From Lumbricus terrestris (lineage: Eukaryota; Annelida; Clitellata; Crassiclitellata; Lumbricidae): a stretch of DNA of 64,000 nt. How positions within the stretch are numbered: the first letter of the stretch is position 1; each line of letters opens with the position of its first letter. This document shows positions 33,235-45,435 of the stretch, piece after piece. Location of the stretch: contig OX457043.1 of assembly GCA_949752735.1 (NCBI GenBank), positions 41,292,087-41,356,086 on the forward strand, in the 5' to 3' direction. Made by a program: the position numbers and the translations under genes. The notes below the pieces were generated by a model, which was not told where the DNA came from, made no database searches, and worked only from the letters and a program-made list of their open reading frames with translations.

Positions 33235-33715
33235 TAGGCTATACAGAAATTCTAATTCGTACAGACAACCATTTGCTCATACAAACACTCGGCTATTTTC
33301 AATCAGATATTCAGGTGCTAATGTTTGGAACAGTATCCCCTCTGTTATCTGTCAATCACACAGTCTTCATATCTTCAAGAAATCCCTATGTTCTTCTATT
33401 ATAATCGATCAAATTTATTGAATGTTGCGCTACATTGGGTGTGTTAGTTAAGTATTGATTAGGTGTCAGTTAAGTTGTATATTATTAAGTTCATTCCTTG
33501 ATTATATTATTTTGTGTTCCTGAAATTGTCTCAACTGACTGGTATGTACTTTGCACTTCAATGATTACTGGGTATATAGCCCTGTTATAGCGGGATTTTC
33601 CACCCCTTCTGGGTCTCCTTTTTATGACCACTAATCTATTCAATATTTTTGTTTACTGCTATAATTGTTCATGTGGTGGTTTCGAGAAATAAAAAGATTG
33701 ATTGATTGATTTATT
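33235..33715 (+). pseudogene. LINE 3' end: C-terminus of a non-LTR reverse transcriptase plus 3' UTR
   Basis: A plus-strand frame reads NSYRQPFAHTNTRLFS, then YSGANVWNSIPS and SLHIFKKSL, the typical closing segment of many LINE ORF2 proteins (R-x-P-F...NTRLFSIRY...WNSIP...FKK-L). An AT-rich 3' UTR of about 290 bp follows, ending AAATAAAAAG and GATTGATTGATT, a common tail for CR1/L2-group elements. All catalytic parts are missing, so this is a 5'-truncated insertion of a family different from the LINE at 6493-9432. Confidence 0.8.
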
Positions 33716-34613
33716 GACACTAAACCCGGTTCAAGAGAGACAACTGCGTGCCCTTCGCATACACACCCTTAACCCATATGATCCCACCACAACCATATCC
33801 CAACCTCAACCCTTCTTACGCCGGACGCATAAGGACCGAGGGTCCCAGGGACCATCTGCAGCGCTAGCGGTAAGTATACATCGCATCAATGCAAGTATAC
33901 GCGCTTTTATCGGGAGATAGATCTGAGCAGAGGAAGCATTTTCGTCACACCCTGCGTATACGTATTACATTATTGCCGCCACCGCAGTCTCCCTTCGCGC
34001 GCATAAGCACGCGAGAGAGATAAAGGATTTTCCCTACACAGTCATGCAACGTTTGCCGTCGGGCGGGAAAGACGCCTATAGATCCAGACGACCCCTTCTA
34101 CCACACACATATAATATAATATATACATATCATATATATACATATATTATATATAATATATATATACATATTATATATATATTCAGTGCTTTTGATTTAG
34201 TGCCATTCTGCGCTTATGCATGAGCCCATATTTATGCATGCTCTATGTATTTTTTTTAAATTTAAACTATAGGTACTACGATGCACGGTCTGTGTATTGA
34301 ATGGACGCGTCCCATCTCAAATGCTGACATGATATAGATACACACGTGCGTGCGTGGCGTGCGCGCGTACGTACCTACACACGCACGCACGTACACACGT
34401 ACATGCGCACATGCGCACATGCGTGCATACATAATTACATACACATGAACATAACTTGTACATACGCAGGGCTTAAAGTGTGACTGGACGGTCATGGACG
34501 GCGTCCAGGCACTTATTTCAAAATCTGAACGCCGTTCTGCCACTTATCATCAGTCTGGAAAGATATAATAAGGAGCGTCCATGCAATTCTTTTCCTGCGC
34601 TTTAACATTGTAC
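33716..34613. other. non-coding; TA and GTAC-rich runs
   Basis: TATATA-rich block at 34108-34190 and CGTACGTACC/CACGCACG alternation at 34345-34440. A CAGGGCTTAAAGTG near 34470 resembles a hAT terminus, but the partner end was not found. Confidence 0.45.
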
Positions 34614-34748
34614 ACACGTACACACGCACACACGCACACAGGCACACGCATACACACACATACAACACACACACACACATACACACATACACACATACAC
34701 ACATACACATACACACATACACATACACACATACATACATACACAACA
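34614..34748. repeat. CA/CATA microsatellite
   Basis: ACACACATACACACATAC repeats. Confidence 0.95.
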
Positions 34749-34854
34749 ACTATGCGACACCTCCCAAGCTGTTCTCAATTTCATAAACTGTTGAAGATTA
34801 GTTTTTTCCGCTTGATCTCGGCCGGTAGCGCCTCTGAGTAATATAATAATATAA

Positions 34855-35082
34855 TATATTTTCTTTAATTAAACGCCTTCAAGACGCACTGCGCTTTACA
34901 TTTACAAGTTATGCAGTAATCCTAATTAAACTTAACTACTATCTGAACAGACAGCTTTGTAATTACACGGCGCCGATGGCAGGCAGCCTACAAAGCAAAT
35001 CCGCCCAACGGGGGCTCGAACTCACTACCTCTCGCACTCTTGGCCAGCGTGTTAACCCCTACTCTACCGGGCCCCCCGTTGT
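34855..35082 (-). mobile_element. tRNA-derived SINE copy
   Basis: On the minus strand a head starting GGGGGGCCCGGTAGAGTAGG with box B AGTTCGAGCCCCC (near 35010-35000) is followed downstream by CTTGAAGGCG and an AT-rich tail. A separate plus-strand SINE tail, AAGGGGCGCTATATAAATTA with GATTGATTGATT, lies at 35092-35130. Confidence 0.65.
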
Positions 35083-35189
35083 AGGTACCTTTAAGGGGCG
35101 CTATATAAATTATGATTGATTGATTGATATATTTATTTACATTACTTAGCAGGACTATAGAAACTTAAAGTCACTGCCGTATACTTCGG

Positions 35190-35275
35190 CGGTACCAGTC
35201 CCAATCCTGGCTAAACCAGGAGGGCGAATCTAATCATCTCTGTTATAACTCCGCACGGCTATATAAACAGCAGCT
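35190..35275 (+). repeat. SINE family A, diverged fragment
   Basis: ACCAGTCCCAATCCTGGCTA and CAGGAGGGCGAATCTAATCA match the family's 3' module. Confidence 0.6.
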
Positions 35276-35377
35276 GCACGACGCGCACGTGCTATAGAAA
35301 ATTCAAAGCGGATAATATAAATTTTCCGACGACATAAAACCACGGCCAAATAATTGCGATGTGTGCGACAGAGAGGT

Positions 35378-35655
35378 ATATAGAGACAGGGAGACAGAGA
35401 GAGACAGGGAGACAGAGAAAGAGAGAGACAGACAGACAGAGAGCGATAATTAAATGCGCAGCAGCGGTGACATCTGCCGTCTTATCGACATATTAGAGGT
35501 AATCGATATTACACAGGTACATGCCCATGATGTAGATCTAGGTCTCGTCTGTTCGCCTGTCTTTGTTGCCGTCTGTCTGTCTGTTTGTCTGTCTGCGCTT
35601 CTGTCTCTCTCTCTGCCCAGACGTGCGTTTTGCTATACTAATTAAATACTTTTGT

Positions 35656-35711
<56 letters not shown>

Positions 35712-35752
35712 CGATAACGATAATAATAATACTAGTAATAATACTAGTAAGA

Positions 35753-35810
<58 letters not shown>

Positions 35811-35976
35811 CGCGTTGATATCGTCGGATCACTATAGATCTAGGTTTACAGACTCCAACCTCTGACCTTCTTTATAGTCCGTCGAGCCGACATGTATATA
35901 TGTATATGTGTATATAATTATATATGTATACGTGTATATAATTGATGCTGGCGGAAGTTGGCGCGGCGTGTTGTCT

Positions 35977-36013
<37 letters not shown>

Positions 36014-36015
36014 GA
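35378..36015. repeat. microsatellite cluster: GACA, TCTG, AAT, TA, CAG
   Basis: AGAGAGACAGGGAGACAG at 35380-35440, TCTGTCTG at 35570-35600, (AAT)n at 35658-35707, (TA)n at 35755-35805, and 11 CAG units at 35978-36010. Confidence 0.95.
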
Positions 36016-36104
36016 GCTGAGGGAGGCAGAGCGCAGATGTATATGGTCGGCGCTAATGCTATGCATGGTACGGATGCGGACTACGAGAGTAGATTGTGCG
36101 GGTG

Positions 36105-37040
36105 AATGATGGATGGATAGATGGATGGATGGATGGATGGATGATTTGGTGGGTGGAATGGATAGATGGATGGATGAAAGAATGGAATGAATGGATGGAT
36201 GGATGATTTGGTGGGTGGAATGGATAGATGGATGGATGGATGGATGGATGATTTGGTGGGTGGAATGGATAGATGGACGGATGGATGGATGATTTGGTGG
36301 GTGGAATGGATAGATGGATAGATGGATGGATGGATGGATGGACGGATGATTTGTGCGGGTGAATGATGGAGGGATTGATGGATGGACGGATGGATGGATG
36401 ATTTGGTGGGTGGAATGGATAGATGGATAGATGGATGGATGGATGGATGGACGGATGATTTGTGCGGGTGAATGATGGAGGGATTGATGGATGGACGGAT
36501 GGATGGATGGTTGGTTGGATGGATGATTTGGTGGGTGGAATGGATAGATGGATAGATGGAATGAGTGAATGGATGGATGGATGAATGGATGGATGGATGG
36601 AGGAATGAATGGATGGGTGGATGGATAGATGGATGGATGGAGGAATGAATGGATGGGTGGATGGATAGATGGATGGATGGATGGAGGAATGAATGGATGG
36701 GTGGATGGATAGATGGATGGATGGATGGATGGAGGAATGAATGGATGGGTGGATGGATAGATGGATGAATGGATGGAGGAATGAATGGATGGGTGGATGG
36801 ATAGATGGATGGATGGATGGAGGAATGAATGGATGGGTGGATGGATAGATGGATGGATGGATGGATGGATGGAGGAATGAATGGATGGGTGGATGGATAG
36901 ATGGATGGATGGATGGAGGAATGAATGGATGGGTGGATGGATAGATGGATGGATGGATGGAGGAATGAATGGATGGGTGGATGAAACGGATGGACGAATA
37001 GATGGATCGATCGATGGACGGATGAATGGGAGGGTATACG
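36105..37040. repeat. GGAT array with long-period structure
   Basis: About 930 bp of GGATGGAT repeats interrupted regularly by phrases such as GATTTGGTGGGTGGAATGG (left half) and GGAGGAATGAATGGATGGGT (right half, recurring every 50-65 bp). Larger blocks are duplicated too: the GATTTGTGCGGGTGAATGAT block recurs near 36350 and 36467. The long HPSIHPSI frame on the minus strand is an artefact. Confidence 0.95.
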
Positions 37041-37145
37041 CGGAATGGCGGATGGGCGCATCACGTTAAGTATGCCGCAGCAAATTATGATTATATGCGT
37101 CGGGGAATATGCCTAAAATACATCATCCATATCTAAGCTTATATA

Positions 37146-37922
37146 CAGGGTGCGCCAAAAAAAAGACCCCCCTAGGTTTTTTGCCAATATTTTTACCAAA
37201 AGTAAGAATTTCCAAATGAAATTTTACAGGCTTATAGACAATTCATATTTACACATTATGACCAGATTTCATCAAAATATTTCAAACGGAACAAAAGTTA
37301 CGTCACTTTTAGGGAGGCCACCCACCGTTTTTTGACGATTCAAAAACGTAACGCAACAAAAAGTAGGTTTTTGCCAATATTTTGGCCAAAAGTAAGAATT
37401 TCAAAATGACATTTCTACAGGCTGATAGACAATTCATATTTACACATGATGACAGAAATTTCATCAAAATATTTAAAACAGAACAAAAGTTATATCACTT
37501 TTAGTGAGACCACCCTCGGTTTTTTGGATGATTCAAAAAACGTCAAAAAAGGTGGGTGTCCTCACTAAAAGTGATATAACTTTTGTTCTGTTTGAAATAT
37601 TTTAATGAAATTTCGGTCATCATGTGTAAATTTGAATTGTCTATCAGCCTGTAAAAATTTCATTTTGAAATTCTTACTTTTGATCAAAATATTGGCAACA
37701 ATCAACTTTTTGTTGCGTTACGTTTTTGAATCGTCAAAAAACGGTGGGTGGCCTCCCTAAAAGTGACGTAACTTTTGTTCCGTTTGAAATATTTCGATGA
37801 AATCTGGTCATAATGTGTAAATATGAATTGCCTATAAACCTGTAAAATTTCATTTGGAAATTCTTACTTTTGGTAAAAATATTGGCAAAAAACCTAGGGG
37901 GTCTTTTTTTTGGCGCACCCTG
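37146..37922. mobile_element. 777-bp fold-back element with nested duplications
   Basis: The two halves are inverted copies over almost their whole length. The left begins CAGGGTGCGCCAAAAAAAAG and the right end is its complement, ending GGCGCACCCTG. TA flanks both sides (within TATA). Inside the left arm a module of about 190 bp is present twice in tandem (GCCAATAT at 37183 and 37373), and the right arm mirrors both. The order is therefore A-B-B'-A', meeting near 37534. A TA target and CAGGGTG ends suggest Tc1/mariner-type mobilisation. No transposase is present. Confidence 0.93.
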
Positions 37923-38034
37923 TATAGTCAGTTTGCATTACATGCAATTAATCCGTATACATAGCTCAGTGTCGGCCCCCATAAAGGAATCTTCGTTATA
38001 ATTACTTGGGAGAAGAGAGATGAAAATGCGATTC

Positions 38035-38077
<43 letters not shown>

Positions 38078-38884
38078 GTCTGTCTGTCTGTCTTGTACGT
38101 GTGATGTAATATCGACCCAGAACGGCCAGAAGCACCTTCTTCTCTCTGAGTTTTTCTCTTTTCATTTCGCAGTTTCTCGCTTTCTCTCGTCTTCTCTGCT
38201 GTCTTATAATCGACAACAGACTCTCGCATCGGTATACAAAATGCACGCAACTCTGTCTCTCTGTCTCTGTGTCTATGCATCCGTCTCTGTCTCTCTATAT
38301 ATGTGTGTGTCGCGTCTCTGTCTGTCTGTCTCTCTCTCTCTGCGTGTCTGTGTCTGTCTCTACGTGTCTCTGCGTCTGTCCGTCTGTCTGTCTGTCAAAC
38401 AGCCGCTTCATGCAGGAAATTACATATTTGATCAAATTGGACTCATTTACAAAGAGCCCACCTTACAGAAAAAGGATGTTCTCACACGCACACACGCACA
38501 CAGTTACACACGCAAGCACACACACAAACAGACACATAGTACACGGAGTACATCATACACACGTGCGCGCACTCGCACACACGCACACTGGCTCACACCC
38601 ACATGCGTATTACTCTTGCATAATAATATATTAAACGCGGTGTATCGAAAGTGCTGAGCGTGCGGATGTATACATATAGAGTCGACGGTTATATATAAAG
38701 TCTATACGCTCTATAATTGAGCTTAACAAGTTGCACTGGTAGACCAGGAAACCGTTAATGGCGGAAACTTCAGCGGCGTAATTTGAGTCGGCGGCGTCGA
38801 CGCGGGAAAATTATTTACGATCTTTTTTAGGCCACGAGCTTTTTCCGGACCAAAGACTAAATTGGGTTCAGGCTACAGTTGCCT
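37923..38884. other. non-coding; TCTG and CA microsatellites
   Basis: (TCTG)n at 38034-38092, CTGTCTCT at 38248-38398, and a CACACGCA run at 38483-38600. No gene was recognised. Confidence 0.55.
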
Positions 38885-39420
38885 ATATATATACTAGTTG
38901 TGTTACCCGGCGTTGCCCGGGAGATTTTTATTGTTTTTCGCCCCACCCCGCCACACCCCATCCCGCCCCGTTCCAACCCAAGGTTTTTGTCCCCTCCCCA
39001 TCGCTATAGGCCTTTTCCGTACACAGACCCCAGCACGACCTATAGACGCCATCCCTCTGCGATAACAGGGGCTGCCCCGAAAATTTTGGTTCACCCTTGC
39101 TAATTTTAGTTATCCAAACCCGACCGCCCCTACCTGGCGGGGCGCGTGTGCTGACTGTGGGCGTGATGGTCTTGGTCGCTCTGTATATCTAGCTTCAAGG
39201 TTTGAGATGTGAAGCTCCGAAACTGCTCGAATGTATAAAAATAGCGAAACGCCCGTGCGCAGGCTCCGTGGTCAGAAGGATTCACCAACCCCTCCGCTGG
39301 GTGGTTTGGTCAATAGCTGCTGCGGAACTGTGGGCGTGTATACATTCTGGACAAACATACAAAGACACACACAGCCGCATTCTCTTTTCCATGACATTGT
39401 GGTTACTGTACTGTGCGCGC
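38885..39420 (+). repeat. dispersed element with CCCGGCGTTGCCCGGG hairpin
   Basis: Begins ACTAGTTGTGTTACCCGGCG, continues TTGCCCGGGAGATTTTTATT with CCCGGCG/TTGCCCGGG able to form a hairpin, then a C-rich segment. It ends near 39390 with the same GGACAAACATAC/CA-rich ending as the fragment at 1-320. The open frame at 39202-39444 has no domain I recognise. I believe this hairpin occurs in repeats of many invertebrates, but I cannot name the class. Confidence 0.5.
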
Positions 39421-39809
39421 CTATGGATAAATGCAGTTAATTAATTAGCCTGCGGCGAGGATGACGTCAAGATATGACGTCGTGTCGTCTGCTCGGCAAT
39501 GGAGACGCTATGGTTAACGTGCAACGGGGAGATCGCTTCTTAAATCTGCATAGGCTATTATAAGCGCTGACTAAAATGTCCATATCTCGGGTTTTAAAGT
39601 GAATCGAGAGTTGAAAATAGTCGCGCTAACCTGCAAATTAGTATACGAAGATAGAAAAAATTGTTTCGTCGTGAGAAATGGAGCCGTTTCGGAGCCTTTC
39701 TTGGGACGGACACACATACACACACCGCCCACCACAGATAAACTTTCAGCCGTATAATGTAAGATATATGCGTGCGCGTGTTGTGTGCGTGTGTGTGTAC
39801 GTGCATGCG
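39421..39809. other. non-coding, no feature seen
   Basis: Nothing beyond a CACACACACC run near 39715. Confidence 0.45.
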
Positions 39810-39813
39810 TGTG

Positions 39814-39898
<85 letters not shown>
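39810..39898. repeat. (GT)n microsatellite
   Basis: An uninterrupted TG run of about 85 bp. Confidence 0.97.
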
Positions 39899-39899
<1 letters not shown>

Positions 39900-40219
39900 C
39901 GCGAATACAAAGCGCACATTTCGCTCGCTTCAGGCTATATATAGGCCTACGCTTCCAAGCATTTTTTTCTCATAATTATGACCACATTGCTGTGATTCGT
40001 TTAGTATTCCCATTTTTACTTCCTGGAAATATCATAGTTATATGAGAGCATGCATTCAGCTGCATGTTGATAACTTCCAACTTCACGCGGTTAAAGACCC
40101 TTGCCGAAATCTGTTGGAGTCAACTGCATGGCGTGCATGTATACTATCACGGATATATAGAAACGCTCTTATAGCTATAGGTGTTAGCTATAGGGTTGGA
40201 TGGATAGATAGAAGGACGG

Positions 40220-40322
40220 ATAGAGGAAGAGGTGGACGGACGGACGGACGGACGGACGGACGGAGGGAGGGAGGGAGGGAGGGAGGGAGGGAGGGAGGGA
40301 GGGAGGGAGGGAGGGAGGAAAG
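40220..40322. repeat. GGAC/GGAG tetranucleotide arrays
   Basis: (GGAC)n switches abruptly to (GGAG)n at about 40260, pointing to one array whose unit changed by a single base. Confidence 0.95.
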
Positions 40323-41756
40323 ATGAATGTAATTGATGAACGGACTTGTGGGTGAATGGACGGATGGATGTTTTAAGCTGCAGTCCCTCTATATACAAAA
40401 CAGTTTATACCGGTCCCCTATGCGCCCAAGCCACGTCTACAATGCACCAAACTGAAGCGACGACTCTATATATATTATACGGTTGGGCCGGGTTAGCACC
40501 CACAAATCTCCACAGCGGATAAGTCCGAATGCAACGTATACATAATATAATAGTCGACCTACACTGAAGAAGGGGCGCGGTGTATTTAATCGGGGATCTA
40601 CCGTTGAACCTGAACAGAATTACGCTCTGCAGTATACTGCTCTGTATACATATACATGTATATTCATAGACATGCTGCTCTATACATATACATGCGGCAG
40701 TGTGTCTCGTGCAAACAGTCGTATTATAATAATATAGTTGCATGCGCTGCAGTTGGTCATGTTGGAGTTTGAACGAAATTGAGCCGATTTAGCCGGATGT
40801 TGGTTGGCCAGCGTATCTCATGAACCCAGCCGTGCGCTTATATATATTTATGCACACACACACACATGTATATATATATATACATATATTATATATATCG
40901 TGCCTATGTATAGATGCGTGGCCTAGTAAATGCGTTTGCATCAGATTCATCAATTATAAGCAAGCTGTCAGAGCAAACTGCATGTTTACTCCCGAGCGCC
41001 ATGCAACCTCTCGTGATACATATATATATATATATATATAATTATATATGTGTATAATATATATATATATATGCATGTATGTGTGTAGGCTATAGGTGAT
41101 ATCGCATAAGGTGCACGTGTGCATGAATTTATGTATAGTACATGTGTACACATCGGTACACCTCTGTTAGTATACATATACAGGTTTTATGCCAGCAATG
41201 CATGGCGGCAGGTTTATCAACGCTGTGAAATTACCTTCTGCAGATGCATGCTGTCGAAAGACACGGAAAGAAGAGACGCTCTTTCCAGTTGATATGTCTT
41301 CATTAGTTTTTCTCATTTTATATCATGTATTGCATTGCATTGCATTGCATTGTATTGTATTGTATTGTATTGAGAAAAATCCTCACTAACGACAACTCAC
41401 CTCCCGGTTTTGACGTAATAAATAACTACATCCGGTGAGCAATGATATCCATTGTCGTCTGCTGGTCTAGTCCGCGTATACATGTACGACTCTCCCTTGC
41501 ATGCGACCGCGGGAAATTTTTGCGTGGGGGAATTTCCAAGCATTTTCAGACATCATTTTTATTTAGCATGCATTCCCTTAATTATCTCGTGATTTCTTAA
41601 AGCGATATAAGCCAAGATGAGGGTGAAAGCTGCGTCAAAACAGACGGTCTGTCACGATATCGTATAAGTATTATAATTATACACTGTATTATACAGGATG
41701 CATGTGATTCGATTGCCAAGTGATGCATTGTACTCCGTCACGCCATGCAGTATAAC
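40323..41756. other. non-coding with short TA and GCATT repeats
   Basis: TA runs at 40868-40900 and 41020-41072, and GCATT changing to GTATT at 41334-41372. No gene was recognised. Confidence 0.5.
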
Positions 41757-41872
41757 TCCGCCACTGGTTGCACTCTGCCAGTGCCAGTCCCAAGCCTGGA
41801 TAAAGGAAGAGGGCGTCGCTAATGGTCTTTGTTACCATACAGTGACGTTAAACTGCAAATACCGTGCACAAA
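41757..41872 (+). repeat. SINE family A, truncated copy
   Basis: Nearly identical to 4267-4372: CACTGGTTGCACTCTGCCAG, GTCCCAAGCCTGGATAAAGG, TTGTTACCATACAGTGACGT. The tRNA head is absent. A second short fragment (GAGGAGGGCGACAATAG) follows at 41885-41940. Confidence 0.8.
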
Positions 41873-42760
41873 TAAAGGCCTAATGCAAGTCCCAATACTA
41901 CATAATTGAGGAGGGCGACAATAGTATCTTAACTGTTCCGACAGAACAAATAAGATACGAAAATAATTCAGACTATAATTATAGAGTGAGGACATAAATA
42001 CAATGATGGTGTTTAGACGGGGAAACATGTGTGCATTGGACTACAATAATCCGACAATATGGCACATCTTGAAAAGGCGTGAATTCAAATTAGTATACAT
42101 GGACATTTTCAAGGAGTGTTGGAGAGACGAGCTTGATGCCACCTGGAATGGATTGAGGTGGAGAGGGGTTTGAGGATTGGAAGAATTTTGCCCCTGCATG
42201 GAAGTAAAGATAAGATCCGATAAATCAATTGGGATGGCTTGTGTGCCATGAGTTCGCTGCAGGGTATATATAGCCGAGTGGATACACGCACGGCATTGCA
42301 CGCACTCAATTGAGGCGATCACTGCAGTGGAATAAAAGCTTGATCAAGTCCTCACCACTCACAGTAATATTGCTCAGGGCCATCATCGTATGGTGATCGT
42401 AGGTCATATAATTATTGTATAGCGTCCTATCAGTGCGTTTTAATAAATATATAATGAAGCGACGGTACACGTTAAATTTACGATGCACTGACTAGGTCAA
42501 GTAAATAAAATGAAAATAGAATATATAGATTGGAAAATAAAGCAAAAGAAATAAAATCGGAAGAAAAAGATCGTATAACTGATCGAGGATTCATCACAAG
42601 TGCAGAGAATAGGCCCATATGAGAATAAAATAGGTTGGAGGTTGCACCATTGCCATGTAGGCCTAAAATAGGCTGGAAACTGCACTCTTGCAAAAATATA
42701 AGGGCTAAAATTTTAAATAAAACAGGTCGATCGGAACTCGGAAACTGTCATTACGAATAA
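41873..42760. other. non-coding; fading edge of the 28-bp satellite
   Basis: From about 42480, phrases such as GAATAAAATAGGTTGGAGG and AAATAGGCTGGAAACTGCA look like eroded satellite units. Nothing is recognised before that. Confidence 0.45.
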
Positions 42761-42762
42761 AA

Positions 42763-44250
42763 TGGGTCGGAAACCTAACTATCGAAACAATAGGTCGGAA
42801 ACCTAACTATCGAAACAATAGGTCGGAAACCTAACTATCGAAACAATAGGTCGGAAACCTAACTATCGAAACAATAGGTCGGAAACCTAACTATCAAAAC
42901 AATAGGTCGGAAACCTAACTATCGAAACAATAGGTCGGAAACCTAACTATCGAAACAATAGGTCGGAAACCTAACTATCGACAAAATTGGTCGGAAACCT
43001 AACTATCGAAAAAATATGTCGGAAACCTAGCTATCGAAAAAATATGTCGGAAACTTAAGTATCGACAAAATAGGTCGGAAATTTAAGTATCAAGATATAG
43101 GTCGGAAACTTAAGTATAGAAAAAACAGATCGGAAACGTAACTATCGAAAAAATAGGTTGGAAACTTAACTTTCCGATCTATTTTATCGGAAACTTAACT
43201 ATCGAAAAAATAGGTCGGAAACTTAAGTATCGAAAAAATAGGTCGGAAACCTAACTATCGAAAACATTGGTCGGAAACTTAACCGAAAAAATCGGTCGGA
43301 AATTTAACCATTAGAAAATAGGTCGGAAACTTAACTATTACAAAAATTGGTCGGAAATTAAACTATCGAAAAATAGGTCGGAAACTTAACTATCGAAAAA
43401 ATAGGTCGGAAACTTAACTATCAAAAAAATAGGTCGGAAACTGTAACTACCGAAAAAATAGGTCAGAAACGGAACTATCGAAAAAATAGGTCGGAAACCT
43501 AACTATCGAAAAAATTTGTCGGAAACCTAACTATCGAAAAAATAGGTCGTAAACTTAAATATCGAAAAATTAGGTCGGAAACCTAACTATCGAAAAAATA
43601 GGTCGGAAACAGTAACTATCGAAGATATAGGTCGGAAACTTGACAATCAAAAAAATAGGTCGGAAACTTGACAATCGAAAAAATAGGTCGGAAACTTGAC
43701 AATCGAAAAAATAGGTCGGAAACTTAACTATCAAAAAAATAGGTCGGAAACTTGACAATCGAAAAAATAGGTAGGTAACTTAACTATCGAAAAAATAGGT
43801 CGGAACTTAACTATCGAAAAACTAGGTCGGAAACTTAACTATCGAAAAAATAGGTCGGAAACTTAACTATCGAAAAAATAGGTCGGAAACTTAACTATCG
43901 AAAAAATAGGTCGGAAACTTTACTATCGAAAAAATAGGTCGGAAACTTAACTAGCGATAAAATAGGTCGGAACTTAACTATAGAATAAAAAAGAATCTGA
44001 AACTGTAGCGTTCGAATAAAAAAAATTACGGAAATTGTAATTATCTGGAAAAAAGGACCTGTAGGTCACTAATTATTATCAAATAAAATAGGTCGACAAT
44101 TATACTTATCAAACAAAATGATCGGAAAAACTGTGATTATCGGAAAATATTGGCGGAAACTGCAATTATCGAATACAATAATAGGTCAGAAATTATAATT
44201 ATCGAAAAAATTGATCGGAAATTGTAATCATCGAAAAAAAATTGGTCGGA
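42763..44250. repeat. 28-bp satellite array
   Basis: More than 40 tandem copies of a 28-bp unit, GGTCGGAAACCTAACTATCG plus AAACAATA. The left block (42765-42990) is near-identical with AAACAATA, the middle and right have AAAAAATA, and the array decays after 43980. At 43163-43180 the sequence TTAACTTTCCGATCTATTTT runs in the opposite sense, a small internal inversion. Confidence 0.96.
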
Positions 44251-44299
44251 AACAATGTATGTAGGTCTATGTGTGTGTACGTTTGTGCGCATGTCCGTA

Positions 44300-44385
44300 A
44301 GCGGCCAGTTGATATGGATTCGAACCCGCAACCTTCCGGCTCAAGGGCACCGAACAAACGTCTACACCACCGCGCCCCACAATGG
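44300..44385 (-). mobile_element. SINE family B, tRNA-like head
   Basis: On the minus strand it reads GGGGCGCGGTGGTGTAGACG, then GAGCCGGAAGGTTGCGGGTT and CGAATCC, carrying both pol III boxes. It matches the head of the copy at 30776-31012. Confidence 0.75.
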
Positions 44386-45435
44386 ACACGAGGGAGGACT
44401 TATACCCTCCCTCTTTGACACTGGCTAAGAATGCTTTAGTGGCAAGCACTTCGTGCCCACACATTGCTGGTCTCATAAGCGCAGCGGGTCATCCAGGGTT
44501 TGTCTAAGCCTCTAAGGGTCTGTTATTATCCCTTCTTCAAGACTTTGCGAATTATTCTGCTAAGCCGAAGTGGGTCGAAGGTATAACAAAAGCGCTATAA
44601 GATCAACGACGCCATAATCTATATGCAGTTTTGAACTAATGGGAACATAGTCGACCTCACAAACCGTCGTTAGAAGTCTAAACGCAAGCCAGACGCTTTG
44701 AGTTTCCGCTCACGCTTAATTGGAGAGGTTGAAGCCATTTATTTTCGGCTTCGACGCATTTTCGACGATGGTAGGCCTATATACGCAATTCCTTCAGGCT
44801 CTACCCGTTAATATAACACTTCCTAAAGGTTTCACATAATAATTTATTACAAGAGCAGAATTGGAATCGATGTGAATACATTAAATTTTGAACGTTTAAA
44901 TAGGACAAAGTGATTTGATGATAGGACAAAATTATAATATTAAAGTTCTAAAGCAAAGGAATCGGTTAGAACGAGATATAGGACTAACTTGATTATGACA
45001 AATCACAATATCAATTTCGAATACGAAAGAATAGGTTTGAATTCTCTATTATAAATTAAACTAGAATGTCACGAACATATAGCATTAGATTAGATTAAGA
45101 TAGATTAGATTGGATTTGATTAGATTAGATTAGTATCGATGGTTGAGAGATGATTATGGCGCCCGAGTGAAACGCGACTTTCCGACGCCATTGTTGTTTG
45201 TCTAACGCTGGTCACTGGCAATCTGCCAATATCGTCTACGTCAAAGCAAACAAACGTCGCCTTAGCCGCAGCAGCGCATAGTATACAAGGTGCGTCACGC
45301 TTAATATGCGCTCCCATGTGCACACTTATACCACGTATGACGTACAGTTGTACACGTTCACATAACATATAATATGTTCGTTCATCCATATATTTTATAT
45401 ATTAATAGCCTTAGTATATAATAATACGTGGCGAC
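44386..45435. other. non-coding, no gene recognised
   Basis: An ATTAGATT run at 45085-45135 and one TAGGCCTA at 44772. The open frame at 45120-45389 (minus) has no recognisable domain. Confidence 0.45.

Noticed and set aside
36081..37064. 327-codon minus-strand frame rich in HPSIHPS
   Set aside because: An artefact of the GGAT tandem array; the composition is entirely repeat-derived.
42763..44250. CRISPR array
   Set aside because: The 28-bp units are directly tandem with no unique spacers, and the context is animal nuclear DNA.
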